Of a stretch of DNA of 18,496 bases, positions 1 to 5,883 are shown one piece after another; position 1 is the stretch's first letter, and each line of letters begins with the position of its first letter. A program made the translations under genes and the position numbers. Source of the DNA: JANWXD01 sp037446115 (GTDB taxonomy: Bacteria; Acidobacteriota; Terriglobia; Bryobacterales; Bryobacteraceae). The stretch lies in the NCBI GenBank assembly GCA_037446115.1, contig JBBIJF010000049.1, positions 1 to 18,496 of the forward strand, in the 5' to 3' direction. Under the pieces are notes generated by a model. It was given only the letters and a program-made list of their open reading frames with translations, was not told where the DNA came from and ran no database searches.

Positions 1-2
1 AC

Positions 3-845
3 CTACACCAGCGCTTCCAGGCGCCGGATCCGTTCCTCCGTAGAAGGATGCGTGGAAAACAGGCGCATCAGAGCCTGGCCGCTGAACGGCTTGATGATGA
101 ACATGTGGGCGGTTGCCGGCGAGGCGTCCAGAGGAATACGCCTGGACCAGTGCTCCAGCTTGCGCAGTGCGCTGATCAGCCCCCACGGGCCGCCGGCATA
201 GCGGGCCGCGGTCGCATCCGCGGAGTATTCCCGCGTCCGCGAGATCGCCATCTGGATCAACAGCGCGGCGATGGGCGCCAGGATCATCATGAACAGCAGC
301 GCGAAGGCGTTGCCGCGGTTGTCCTCCTCGTGGCGTCCGCCGCCGAAGAAGAACGCCATGCGGGCCAGCATGGTGATCGCCGCCGCAATCGTCGCGGCCA
401 CGGAACTGATGAGGATGTCGCGGTTTTTGATGTGACCAAGCTCGTGGGCGATCACGCCCTCCAGTTCGCGATCGTCCATCAGCTCGAGCAGACCTGCCGT
501 GAACGCCACCGAGGCGTGACTGGGATTGCGCCCCGTGGCAAAAGCGTTGGGTGAAGCCTCGGGAATCAGCCACAGCTTCGGCATCGGGATTCCCATCTTC
601 AGGCACAGGTTCTGGACAAGCGGCGCCACCCGCCGCCACACCTGGGCATTCTCCGCTTCCGTCACCGGCCGGGCGCCGTACATCCGAAGAGCAATCTTGT
701 CGGAGAAAAAGTAGCTGACCCCGTTCATCAGCACCGCCAGCCCCAGGCCCAGGTACAGGCCGTCGCGCCCGGCGACGGCTTCGCCGCCCACAAGCAGAAG
801 CCCGCTCAACAATCCGAGCAGCAGCACGGTCTTGACGCCGTTCAT
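3..845 (-). CDS. htpX: HtpX-family membrane zinc metalloprotease (M48)
   Basis: A 280-aa membrane protease that, in the HtpX family, degrades misfolded inner-membrane proteins alongside FtsH. The zinc site is visible as HELGH at residues 134-138, with the third ligand probably Glu206 in REYSAD. Hydrophobic segments lie near residues 4-22, 30-47, 147-167 and 180-200, the usual four-helix HtpX layout with the active site facing the cytoplasm. The length matches the family (about 280-295 aa). The ATG is preceded by AGGGTGA about 10 nt upstream, and the TAG stop is just inside the window edge. It is divergent from the PEP-CTERM gene and does not belong to the ribosomal operon. Its promoter is not clear. 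The family call is firm; the stress-response role is inferred from family knowledge. Confidence 0.95.
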   Translation of the reverse strand: MNGVKTVLLLGLLSGLLLVGGEAVAGRDGLYLGLGLAVLMNGVSYFFSDKIALRMYGARPVTEAENAQVWRRVAPLVQNLCLKMGIPMPKLWLIPEASPNAFATGRNPSHASVAFTAGLLELMDDRELEGVIAHELGHIKNRDILISSVAATIAAAITMLARMAFFFGGGRHEEDNRGNAFALLFMMILAPIAALLIQMAISRTREYSADATAARYAGGPWGLISALRKLEHWSRRIPLDASPATAHMFIIKPFSGQALMRLFSTHPSTEERIRRLEALV

Positions 846-1069
846 GTGTGTCTCACCCTCTCAAGGACGATTTTGACACAAGGCGGGGCGAGGGCGTCAA
901 ATTTCAGCCCGAACGCCTTGCCGTCCCCATGCACCTGATAAGGCGGGCTTGTACGAGGGTTCTAGGATTTTCGTTCTATTACGAAAGCCCCCTGTGGATC
1001 GCAATCGCAGTACGCAAGAACCACGGTAAATCGGGCCCTCCCGGGCTACAATCGCCTGAGAGGAGCCCA
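846..1069. other. Divergent intergenic region between htpX and the PEP-CTERM gene
   Basis: This 224-bp gap must hold both promoters. The plus-strand reading frame of the PEP-CTERM gene stays open back to 848, but that upstream part lacks family resemblance and the RBS sits just before 1070, so I treat it as non-coding. Two inverted repeats are visible: TTTGAC at 872-877 with GTCAAA at 896-901, and TTTCGT at 969-974 with ACGAAA at 981-986. The first pair gives TTGAC-type -35 boxes on both strands (TTGACA 873-878 on plus, TTGACG 895-900 on minus), but the partner -10 boxes are poor. A second plus-strand candidate is TTGTAC (949-954) with TTCTAT (974-979), at a long 19-bp spacing. None is convincing. 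Confidence 0.4.
969..986. repeat. Inverted repeat TTTCGT-N6-ACGAAA upstream of the PEP-CTERM gene
   Basis: Perfect 6-bp arms (969-974 and 981-986) flank the 6-nt spacer TCTATT, about 85 nt before the PEP-CTERM start. It overlaps a weak -10-like TTCTAT, so it could be an operator or a short leader hairpin. There is no T tract suited to a terminator. A single short palindrome of this size can also arise by chance. Confidence 0.35.
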
Positions 1070-1762
1070 ATGATCAAGGCGTGGCGAGTGGCGAAAACGG
1101 TGTTGTTCTGTGTTGGTCTTTGCGCGAGTGTTTCACTCGTTCAGGCGAGCGTGCTGACTTTTGGTTTCCAGTGCATCACGAACAACAGCAACGCGAATTG
1201 CCTCATCGGCGAAGCTCAGCTCTTCGTGGACGTCGTAGGTTTCGGAAGCTCGACCACCGTCGGCACACAGACGATCACCCCTCAAACGAATGAGGTCGTG
1301 TTCCGCTTCTACAACATCGGACCGGCCAATTCGTCTATTACCGACGTCTATTTTGACGACGGCTCCTTGCTGGCCCTTTTCTCGATCTTCAACATGACCG
1401 GCGTGAGCTTCAGTCAGGGAGCAACGCCGTCAAACCTTCCGGGAGCCAATAACGTCAGCCCGGCTTTCCAGGTGACGCAGGGATTTTCAGCTGATTCCGA
1501 CGCACCGGTCCAGCAGAAGGGCGTCAATCCCAGCGAAGCCCTGGGAATTTTGTTCACCCTGCAAAGCAATAAGACTTGGAACGATGTGATCGGCGATCTC
1601 AGCTCGGGAGCACTGCGGATCGGCATTCACGTCCAAGGCTTTCAGTCGGGTGGAAGCGAATCGTTCGTCAACGACCCGAACCCGATCCCCGAACCTGCAA
1701 CCCTCGGGTTGGTCGGGGCTGGGCTCCTGCTGCTGGGCTGGCGCAAGCGCAAAACTTCCTGA
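1070..1762 (+). CDS. PEP-CTERM sorting-domain exported protein, function unknown
   Basis: A 230-aa exported protein. Residues 1-26 look like a Sec signal peptide (positive MIKAWRVAK, a hydrophobic stretch, then a likely cut after VQA). The C-terminus is a textbook PEP-CTERM tag: PEP at 207-209, a hydrophobic helix at about 210-223 and a basic end RKRK at 225-228. Exosortase normally recognises this tag, cuts it and anchors or releases the protein at the cell surface; no exosortase gene lies in this window. The mature part is Ser/Asn/Gly-rich and beta-like, with Cys35 and Cys44 close enough for a disulfide. I recognise no enzymatic domain. The start was chosen at the ATG preceded by GAGAGGAG at 1058-1065, with the signal peptide immediately after; the in-frame extension back to 848 has no such support. 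It faces hsp20 tail to tail. Confidence 0.85.
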   Translation: MIKAWRVAKTVLFCVGLCASVSLVQASVLTFGFQCITNNSNANCLIGEAQLFVDVVGFGSSTTVGTQTITPQTNEVVFRFYNIGPANSSITDVYFDDGSLLALFSIFNMTGVSFSQGATPSNLPGANNVSPAFQVTQGFSADSDAPVQQKGVNPSEALGILFTLQSNKTWNDVIGDLSSGALRIGIHVQGFQSGGSESFVNDPNPIPEPATLGLVGAGLLLLGWRKRKTS

Positions 1763-1779
1763 ATAGGAGCATGACAAGT

Positions 1780-1817
1780 TCGGCCGGCAAGCCCGGGGAC
1801 CCGAGCGTGCCGGCCGA
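1780..1817. terminator. Inverted repeat in the convergent gap, possible bidirectional terminator
   Basis: Between the stop of the PEP-CTERM gene and the stop of hsp20 lies a perfect 10-bp inverted repeat: TCGGCCGGCA (1780-1789) pairs with TGCCGGCCGA (1808-1817) across an 18-nt loop. The position, between two converging genes, suits a shared terminator. Neither side has a proper T run (ATTGCCTTACT on plus, ACTTGTCATG on minus), so it is not a classic intrinsic terminator. It may instead protect 3' ends or act with Rho. Confidence 0.45.
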
Positions 1818-1829
1818 TTGCCTTACTCG

Positions 1830-2279
1830 TCACTCCTTCGCCACTTCCACTTTGACGCTCCGCGGCTTGGCCGCCGCTTTCTTGGGCAGCGTGATCGTCA
1901 GCACCCCGGACTTGTACTCGGCTTTCACCTTCTCGGTGTCCACCGTGTCCGGCAGCGTGAAGTAGCGGGCAAAGGAGCCGTAGCCGCGCTCGATGCGGTG
2001 ATAGCCGACCCCTTTCTCCTCCTTTTCGAACTTGCGCTCGCCCTTGAGCGTCAGGGTGTCGTTCTCGATCTGGATGTCCACGTCTTTCATGTCCACCTCG
2101 GGCAGGTCTGCCTTGAGGATCACCGCATCATCGGTTTCCAGCACATCGACCGGCGGACTCCACGGCCGCTGCGACCGCGGCTCGCTCAGAAGCCGGGAAA
2201 CGGTATCGAACAACTGCAGCGACGGGAACTCGAACAGCTCCCGCCAGGGATCCTGTTTGGAGTACTTCGTGATTGCCAT
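1830..2279 (-). CDS. Small heat-shock protein, Hsp20/alpha-crystallin family
   Basis: A 149-aa ATP-independent chaperone that holds unfolding proteins for refolding by DnaK/ClpB. The alpha-crystallin domain spans about residues 43-133, starting at the PPVDVLETDD strand and ending in the signature GVLTITLPK (125-133). The SVKVEV end (141-146) is a likely C-terminal I/V-x-I/V anchor for oligomer assembly. The N-terminal arm includes the aromatic WRELFEF. The frame is open further upstream, but the ATG at 2279 was chosen because AAGGAGGTGA lies about 8 nt before it and the upstream codons overlap the promoter. It has its own promoter behind the rplQ terminator, so it is separate from the ribosomal operon. 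Its predicted leader of about 23 nt is too short for a ROSE-type RNA thermometer, and I see no CIRCE element. Confidence 0.95.
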   Translation of the reverse strand: MAITKYSKQDPWRELFEFPSLQLFDTVSRLLSEPRSQRPWSPPVDVLETDDAVILKADLPEVDMKDVDIQIENDTLTLKGERKFEKEEKGVGYHRIERGYGSFARYFTLPDTVDTEKVKAEYKSGVLTITLPKKAAAKPRSVKVEVAKE

Positions 2280-2309
2280 AGGCCCTCTCACCTCCTTTAT
2301 CCAATTACT

Positions 2310-2338
2310 ATCATAAAATATGAGTGAGATTTTGTCAA
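2310..2338 (-). promoter_or_regulatory. Sigma-70-type promoter of the hsp20 gene
   Basis: On the minus strand a perfect -35 TTGACA (2333-2338) is followed after exactly 17 bp by TATGAT (2310-2315), five of six matches to the -10 consensus. Transcription should begin near 2303, giving a leader of about 23 nt that carries the strong AAGGAGGTGA ribosome site. The region is AT-rich in an otherwise GC-rich window. It looks like a housekeeping rather than a sigma-32 promoter. Confidence 0.85.
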
Positions 2339-2342
2339 CAGC

Positions 2343-2383
2343 AGACGAAAAAGAAAGCGTGCCGAAAATAAATGGCACGCCTT
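2343..2383 (-). terminator. Intrinsic terminator of the ribosomal super-operon, after rplQ
   Basis: On the minus strand GCGTGCC (2380-2374) pairs with GGCACGC (2363-2357) across a 10-nt AT-rich loop. A G:T and two A:T pairs extend the stem, and TTTCTTTTT follows. It starts about 30 nt past the rplQ stop and is the only strong Rho-independent terminator seen in the window. Confidence 0.9.
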
Positions 2384-2409
2384 CAATCAGATAAAGACTA
2401 TTTGTGCGG

Positions 2410-2859
2410 CTACTCCCGGCCTTCCTCCGACTCCCGACCCTCTTGCATGGCCTTTAATCGCTCTTCCCTTCGGCGCCGCCGTTCGGCTGCACGCTTGACC
2501 AGTTCGCTTCCCACCAGCTCGAGCATGGCCTGCTCAGCGCCATCTCCTCGGCGCCAGCCCAGGCGCACCACACGGGTATAGCCGCCGTTGCGTGGCATAA
2601 AGCGAGGCCCGAGCTTGTCGAACAGCTTCTGGACCGAACCGGGAGTCTCCAGGAAAGCGGCCGCCTGACGCCGTGCGTGAAGCGTTCCCCGCTTGGCGAG
2701 CGTGATCATTTTGTCCACCAGGGGCTTGGCCGCCTTGGCTTTCGCGACGGTGGTGATGACGCGCTCCTGCTCAATGACGCTCGTCACCAGACCTCTCAGC
2801 AGTGCCTTGCGGGCCGCCGGGTCCCGGCCGAGCTTGAATCCACCCTTGCGGTGCCTCAT
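2410..2859 (-). CDS. rplQ: 50S ribosomal protein L17
   Basis: A 149-aa large-subunit protein near the peptide exit tunnel. The signature start MRHRKGGFKLGRDPAARKAL and the GGYTRVVRLGWRRGDGA segment (about 92-108) are diagnostic of L17. It is about 20 residues longer than the E. coli protein; the extra is a charged Arg/Glu tail from about residue 125. Its ATG overlaps the rpoA stop by 4 nt (ATGA), implying translational coupling. It is the last gene of the alpha segment and is followed by the operon terminator. Confidence 0.97.
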   Translation of the reverse strand: MRHRKGGFKLGRDPAARKALLRGLVTSVIEQERVITTVAKAKAAKPLVDKMITLAKRGTLHARRQAAAFLETPGSVQKLFDKLGPRFMPRNGGYTRVVRLGWRRGDGAEQAMLELVGSELVKRAAERRRRREERLKAMQEGRESEEGRE

Positions 2860-3926
2860 TCCTGAGCCTCCCGTTCCGCAGCGGTTTCGAATTCCCGCGG
2901 CCCTCCGCCCACCGGCTGCTCCTCGCCGGCCCCACGCCGCATCGCGGCCGCCGGAAAGATGGGACGCCCCTGAGCGTCAAATTTCATGCCGAGGGACAGT
3001 CCGAGACCGGCCAGGATCTCCTTGATCTCATTGAGGGATTTGCGGCCGAAATTCTTGGTGCGGAGCATCTCGGCTTCGGTCTTTTGCACCAGGTCGCCGA
3101 TCGTCTGAATGTTGGCGTTCTTCAGGCAGTTGTACGAGCGCACGCTGAGTTCGAGCTCCTCGACCGAGCGGTTCAGAATCTCGCGAAGCTGGCTGAGCGC
3201 CCGCTCGCCCGGCTCCTCGGCAGCCTCGGGCAGCTCCTCGAAGTTGATGAAGATGTTCATGTGGTCCTTGATCAGCTTCGCCGCCTGGCCGATGGCATCC
3301 TGGGGCGAGACGGCGCCGTTGGTCCAGACCTCCAGGGTGAGCTTGTCGTAGTCGGTGAGCTGGCCCAGACGCGCCGCCTCGACCGTGAAGTTCACCTTCC
3401 GCACGGGCGAGTGGACCGAATCAATGGGAATGAACCCGAGCGGCAGATCCTCGTCGAAGTTGCGATCGGCGCTCACGTAACCGCGCCCCTTTTTCAGGCG
3501 CATCTCGATGTGGAGCTTGCCGTTTTCGCCCACCGTGGCGATGTGTACATTGCGGTCGAGCACCTCCACATCGGGGTCGGTCTCGATCTGGCCGCTGAAC
3601 ACCTCGCCGGGCTGCTCCACGTGCAGCCGCGCCATGCGCACGCCGTCGCCGCTCATCTTGAACGGCACCTGCTTGAGGTTCAGGATGATGTCGGTGGCGT
3701 CCTCCGTCACCCCCGGAATCGGGCTGAACTCGTGCGGAACCCCTTCGATGCGCACGGCCGTGATGGCCGCCCCTTCGATGGCGCTCAGCAGCACGCGCCG
3801 CAAGCTGTTGCCGATGGTCGTGCCGAAGCCCCGTTCAAAGGGCTGCGCCGTAAACATGCCGTAGCGGTCCGTCAACGTCTCGGTGTTGGCTACGAGCCGC
3901 TTGGGCTTTTGAAACGCTCGGAACAT
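2856..3926 (-). CDS. rpoA: DNA-directed RNA polymerase subunit alpha
   Basis: The alpha subunit (356 aa from the chosen start) dimerises to nucleate RNA polymerase assembly and reads promoter UP elements. The N-terminal domain covers about 1-230, with ERGFGTTIGNSLRRVLLSAI at 31-50 and the conserved arginines at 43-44. The C-terminal domain covers about 245-315, with the DNA-contact region VRSYNCLKNANI (R263, N266) and the GRKSLNEIKEIL helix. After GLSLGMKF comes an extra tail of about 40 residues rich in Gly, Glu and Arg, absent from E. coli alpha. Start choice: the frame also has ATG at 3935, but AAGGAG (3936-3941) abuts it directly, whereas the ATG at 3926 has 9-nt spacing and gives MFRAFQKPKRL, like other alphas that begin near FQKPKRL. 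Confidence 0.96.
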   Translation of the reverse strand: MFRAFQKPKRLVANTETLTDRYGMFTAQPFERGFGTTIGNSLRRVLLSAIEGAAITAVRIEGVPHEFSPIPGVTEDATDIILNLKQVPFKMSGDGVRMARLHVEQPGEVFSGQIETDPDVEVLDRNVHIATVGENGKLHIEMRLKKGRGYVSADRNFDEDLPLGFIPIDSVHSPVRKVNFTVEAARLGQLTDYDKLTLEVWTNGAVSPQDAIGQAAKLIKDHMNIFINFEELPEAAEEPGERALSQLREILNRSVEELELSVRSYNCLKNANIQTIGDLVQKTEAEMLRTKNFGRKSLNEIKEILAGLGLSLGMKFDAQGRPIFPAAAMRRGAGEEQPVGGGPREFETAAEREAQE

Positions 3927-3935
3927 AGATTCCAT

Positions 3936-3941
3936 CTCCTT
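3936..3941 (-). promoter_or_regulatory. Ribosome binding site that decides the rpoA start
   Basis: AAGGAG on the minus strand touches the upstream in-frame ATG at 3935 with no spacing, but sits 9 nt before the ATG at 3926. The second is the workable distance, so rpoA probably starts at 3926. Confidence 0.7.
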
Positions 3942-3980
3942 GCTCCCGGCGCCGGAGCCGCACTTCCGGCGCCCCTTGCC

Positions 3981-4613
3981 TCACTTGGAGTACAACTCCA
4001 CCACCAGTTGTTCGTTCAACTGGATCTGCACAATCTCGTCGCGCCGCGGCATGCCGATGACCCGTCCCCGGAGGGCCTCGCGGTCCACCTCCAGCCAGCT
4101 CGGCACGGGAGCGTGAGCCGTGGCATCCCGGGCCGCCAGAATCGTCGGATTCTGCTTGCTCTTCTCCCGCACCTCGATGACGTCGTTGGGTCTCACGGTG
4201 AAAGAGGGAATGTTCACCTTGCGCCCGTTGACCAGGATATGGCCGTGGCGCACCAGCTGGCGGCACTGGGCGCGGCTGGTGCCGAACCCCATGCGGTAGA
4301 CGACGTTGTCCAGTCGCCGCTCGAGCAGCGCCAGCAGATTTTCGCCCGTGATACCCTTCATCTGGGCCGCCTTCTCAAACAGGTTCCGGAACTGCCGTTC
4401 CAGCACCCCGTAGACGCGCCGCAGCTTCTGCTTTTCCCGAAGCTGCAAACCATAGCCCACCACTTTGGGCCGCCGCGCCTTGCCGTGCTGCCCGGGCGGA
4501 AAATTACGCCTTTCGATGGCGCACTTCTCCGTGTGACAGCGTTCGCCTTTCAAAAACAGTTTCATGCCCTCACGCCGGCACAACCGGCAGACCGGGCCGA
4601 GATACCGAGCCAA
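3981..4613 (-). CDS. rpsD: 30S ribosomal protein S4, zinc-binding form, TTG start
   Basis: A 210-aa primary 16S rRNA binder that nucleates 30S assembly. It is the cysteine-containing (C+) form: C9, C12, C26 and C31 make a CX2CX13CX4C zinc site. The S4 RNA-binding domain runs about 99-160 (RLDNVVYRMGFGTSRAQCRQ, then GHILVNGRKVNIPS). The start codon is TTG, fixed by the conserved MARYLGPVCRLCRREG beginning and by a strong AAGGAGG 5 nt upstream. In E. coli, S4 represses its own alpha operon by binding the mRNA leader; I see no matching pseudoknot here but cannot fold it. It lies 54 nt before rpoA and 68 nt after rpsK. Confidence 0.97.
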   Translation of the reverse strand: MARYLGPVCRLCRREGMKLFLKGERCHTEKCAIERRNFPPGQHGKARRPKVVGYGLQLREKQKLRRVYGVLERQFRNLFEKAAQMKGITGENLLALLERRLDNVVYRMGFGTSRAQCRQLVRHGHILVNGRKVNIPSFTVRPNDVIEVREKSKQNPTILAARDATAHAPVPSWLEVDREALRGRVIGMPRRDEIVQIQLNEQLVVELYSK

Positions 4614-4618
4614 GGTTA

Positions 4619-4625
4619 CCTCCTT
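4619..4625 (-). promoter_or_regulatory. Strong ribosome binding site supporting the rpsD TTG start
   Basis: AAGGAGG on the minus strand is followed by TAACC and then TTG. The near-perfect Shine-Dalgarno at 5-nt spacing compensates for the rare start codon and fixes the rpsD start at 4613. Confidence 0.85.
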
Positions 4626-4681
4626 GTTGTCCTGCTCCGGTGCAGTTTACAGTCCCCTCGGAGACCTTCCTCCTGCTTGCC

Positions 4682-5080
4682 TCAGACGCGCCGCCGCTTC
4701 GGGGGGCGGCACCCGTTGTGCGGGATGGGCGTCACGTCCCGGATCGCCTTCACCTCCAGGCCGGCCGTGGCGAGCGCCCGGATGGCGGACTCGCGCCCCG
4801 CACCCGGCCCGCTGATGTGGACGTCCACGGTTCGCATCCCCATCTCACGAGCCTTGTTGGCCGCCGCCAGCGACGCCTGCTGGGCGGCAAACGGCGTTCC
4901 CTTCCGGGACCCCCGGAAACCCAGGGCGCCGGCGCTCGACCAAGCCACGACGTTGCCCGCCGGATCCGTCACCGTCACGATCGTGTTGTTGAACGTAGCC
5001 TGAATGTGGACGATGCCCACCGGCACGTTCTTTTTCTCTCGCTTTTTGAAAACTTTTTTCTTCGCTGGTGCTTTCGCCAT
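4682..5080 (-). CDS. rpsK: 30S ribosomal protein S11
   Basis: A 132-aa small-subunit platform protein that helps shape the mRNA exit cleft with S7 and S18. Clear signatures are HIQATFNNTIVTVTDPAGN (25-43), the FRGSRKGTPFAAQQA segment and the C-terminal DVTPIPHNGCRPPKRRRV. The N-terminus is a Lys-rich rRNA-binding tail. The ATG has GAGGG a few nt upstream. It follows rpsM by 18 nt, the normal alpha-operon arrangement. Nothing unusual was seen. Confidence 0.98.
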   Translation of the reverse strand: MAKAPAKKKVFKKREKKNVPVGIVHIQATFNNTIVTVTDPAGNVVAWSSAGALGFRGSRKGTPFAAQQASLAAANKAREMGMRTVDVHISGPGAGRESAIRALATAGLEVKAIRDVTPIPHNGCRPPKRRRV

Positions 5081-5098
5081 TTTCCCTCAAGCTGCGTT

Positions 5099-5485
5099 TC
5101 AGGTCTTGGCCGTGGATTTCCGTTTGTTGGCGATCGTGCCGCGCCGCGGTCCCTTGCGGGTCCGCGCGTTGGTATGCGTGCGCTGGCCTCGCACCGGAAG
5201 GCCGCGCCGGTGGCGCAGCCCGCGGTAGGTGCCCATCTCGATCAGCCGCCGGATGTTCATCTGAATCTCCTTGCGGAGATCGCCTTCCACCGCCCCTTCC
5301 TCCTCAATAATCTGCCGGATCCGGGTGATCTCGTCTTCGGTCAGCTCACCGATCTTCTTGTCGGGATCCACACCCGCGCGGTACAGGATCGAGCTGGACC
5401 GCGAGCGGCCGATCCCGTAAATATAGGTCAGCCCGATGAGGGCCCGCTTCTTCGGCGGAAGATCCACGCCTGCAATTCTGGCCAT
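5099..5485 (-). CDS. rpsM: 30S ribosomal protein S13
   Basis: A 128-aa protein of the 30S head that contacts the P-site tRNA and forms a bridge to the 50S. It begins MARIAGVDLPPKKRALIGLT and contains YIYGIGRSRS, the helical EITRIRQIIE region and the conserved GTYRGLRHRRGLPVRGQRT. The basic C-terminal tail (NARTRKGPRRGTIANKRKS) reaches toward tRNA. The frame is open a further 22 codons upstream, but the family start and a GGGAGAAGGG ribosome site favour 5485. It lies 13 nt after rpmJ. Confidence 0.97.
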   Translation of the reverse strand: MARIAGVDLPPKKRALIGLTYIYGIGRSRSSSILYRAGVDPDKKIGELTEDEITRIRQIIEEEGAVEGDLRKEIQMNIRRLIEMGTYRGLRHRRGLPVRGQRTHTNARTRKGPRRGTIANKRKSTAKT

Positions 5486-5498
5486 TTCCCTTCTCCCT

Positions 5499-5612
5499 TC
5501 AGCCTTGCCGCTGCTTGTGCTTGGGATTGCTGCAGATGACCCGCACCACACCGTGGCGGTGGATCACCTTGCACTTGTCGCAAATCTTTTTCACCGATGC
5601 CCGCACTTTCAT
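5499..5612 (-). CDS. rpmJ: 50S ribosomal protein L36, zinc-binding form
   Basis: A 37-aa protein that I translated directly because of its small size: it begins MKVRASVKKICDKCKVIHRH and ends ICSNPKHKQRQG. The zinc ligands C11, C14, C27 and H32 form the CX2CX12CX4H pattern of the C+ type. A strong AGGAGG lies 5 nt before the ATG. L36 sits near 23S rRNA helices 89 and 91 in the 50S and is usually the smallest ribosomal protein. Its position between infA and rpsM is the conserved one. Zinc-starved bacteria often swap this form for a cysteine-free paralog; none is in the window. Confidence 0.97.
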   Translation of the reverse strand: MKVRASVKKICDKCKVIHRHGVVRVICSNPKHKQRQG

Positions 5613-5638
5613 GCCGTCCTCCTCATGACCGCCTGCGC

Positions 5639-5875
5639 TTATCGCGGCTCCAAAACTCTGACGATCCTCCCCCGCCCGGGATCGTGGGGAGCAAGCTCGA
5701 CCAGCACCTGGTCCCGGGGCCGGAGGCGCACAAAATTCACCTTCCCGGCGCCGGCCGCGTGGGCCACCACCTGCGAGCGGTCTTCCAGCTCCAGGCGGTA
5801 GGCCGCGTTCGGCAGCAGCTCGAGCACCGTCGCTCGCACGCCTTTCCGCCCCTCACGCCGTTCTCCGTATTCCAT
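5639..5875 (-). CDS. infA: Translation initiation factor IF-1, divergent
   Basis: A 78-aa single OB-fold factor that blocks the ribosomal A site during initiation. Family features are LELLPNAAYRLELE (18-31), AH at 38-39, NFVRL (47-51) and VELAPHDPGRGRIV (59-72). Two things are off. The start is MEYGERREGRKGVRATV rather than the common MAKE-type start, and the loop normally reading near HISGKMR is HAAGAGK (39-45), losing the usual basic/Met residues that contact 16S rRNA. The frame extends 19 codons upstream into map, but GAGGGG just before 5875 supports the shorter start. Its place between map and rpmJ makes infA the only sensible call. A second, canonical copy elsewhere is possible. Confidence 0.9.
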   Translation of the reverse strand: MEYGERREGRKGVRATVLELLPNAAYRLELEDRSQVVAHAAGAGKVNFVRLRPRDQVLVELAPHDPGRGRIVRVLEPR

Positions 5876-5883
5876 CGCACCCC

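Noticed and set aside
848..1069. In-frame 74-codon upstream extension of the PEP-CTERM gene
   Set aside because: It would bury the signal peptide inside the protein. The ribosome site and signal peptide both point to the start at 1070.
2280..2378. In-frame 33-codon upstream extension of hsp20
   Set aside because: It covers the promoter and the terminator hairpin, and the strong ribosome site lies just before the internal ATG at 2279.
3084..5003. Plus-strand open frame of 639 codons opposite rpoA, rpsD and rpsK
   Set aside because: It lies wholly antisense to three certain genes, has His/Leu/Arg-rich composition typical of the complement of GC-rich coding sequence, and shows no known motif or ribosome site. 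It spans several gene boundaries only because stop codons are rare in GC-rich DNA.
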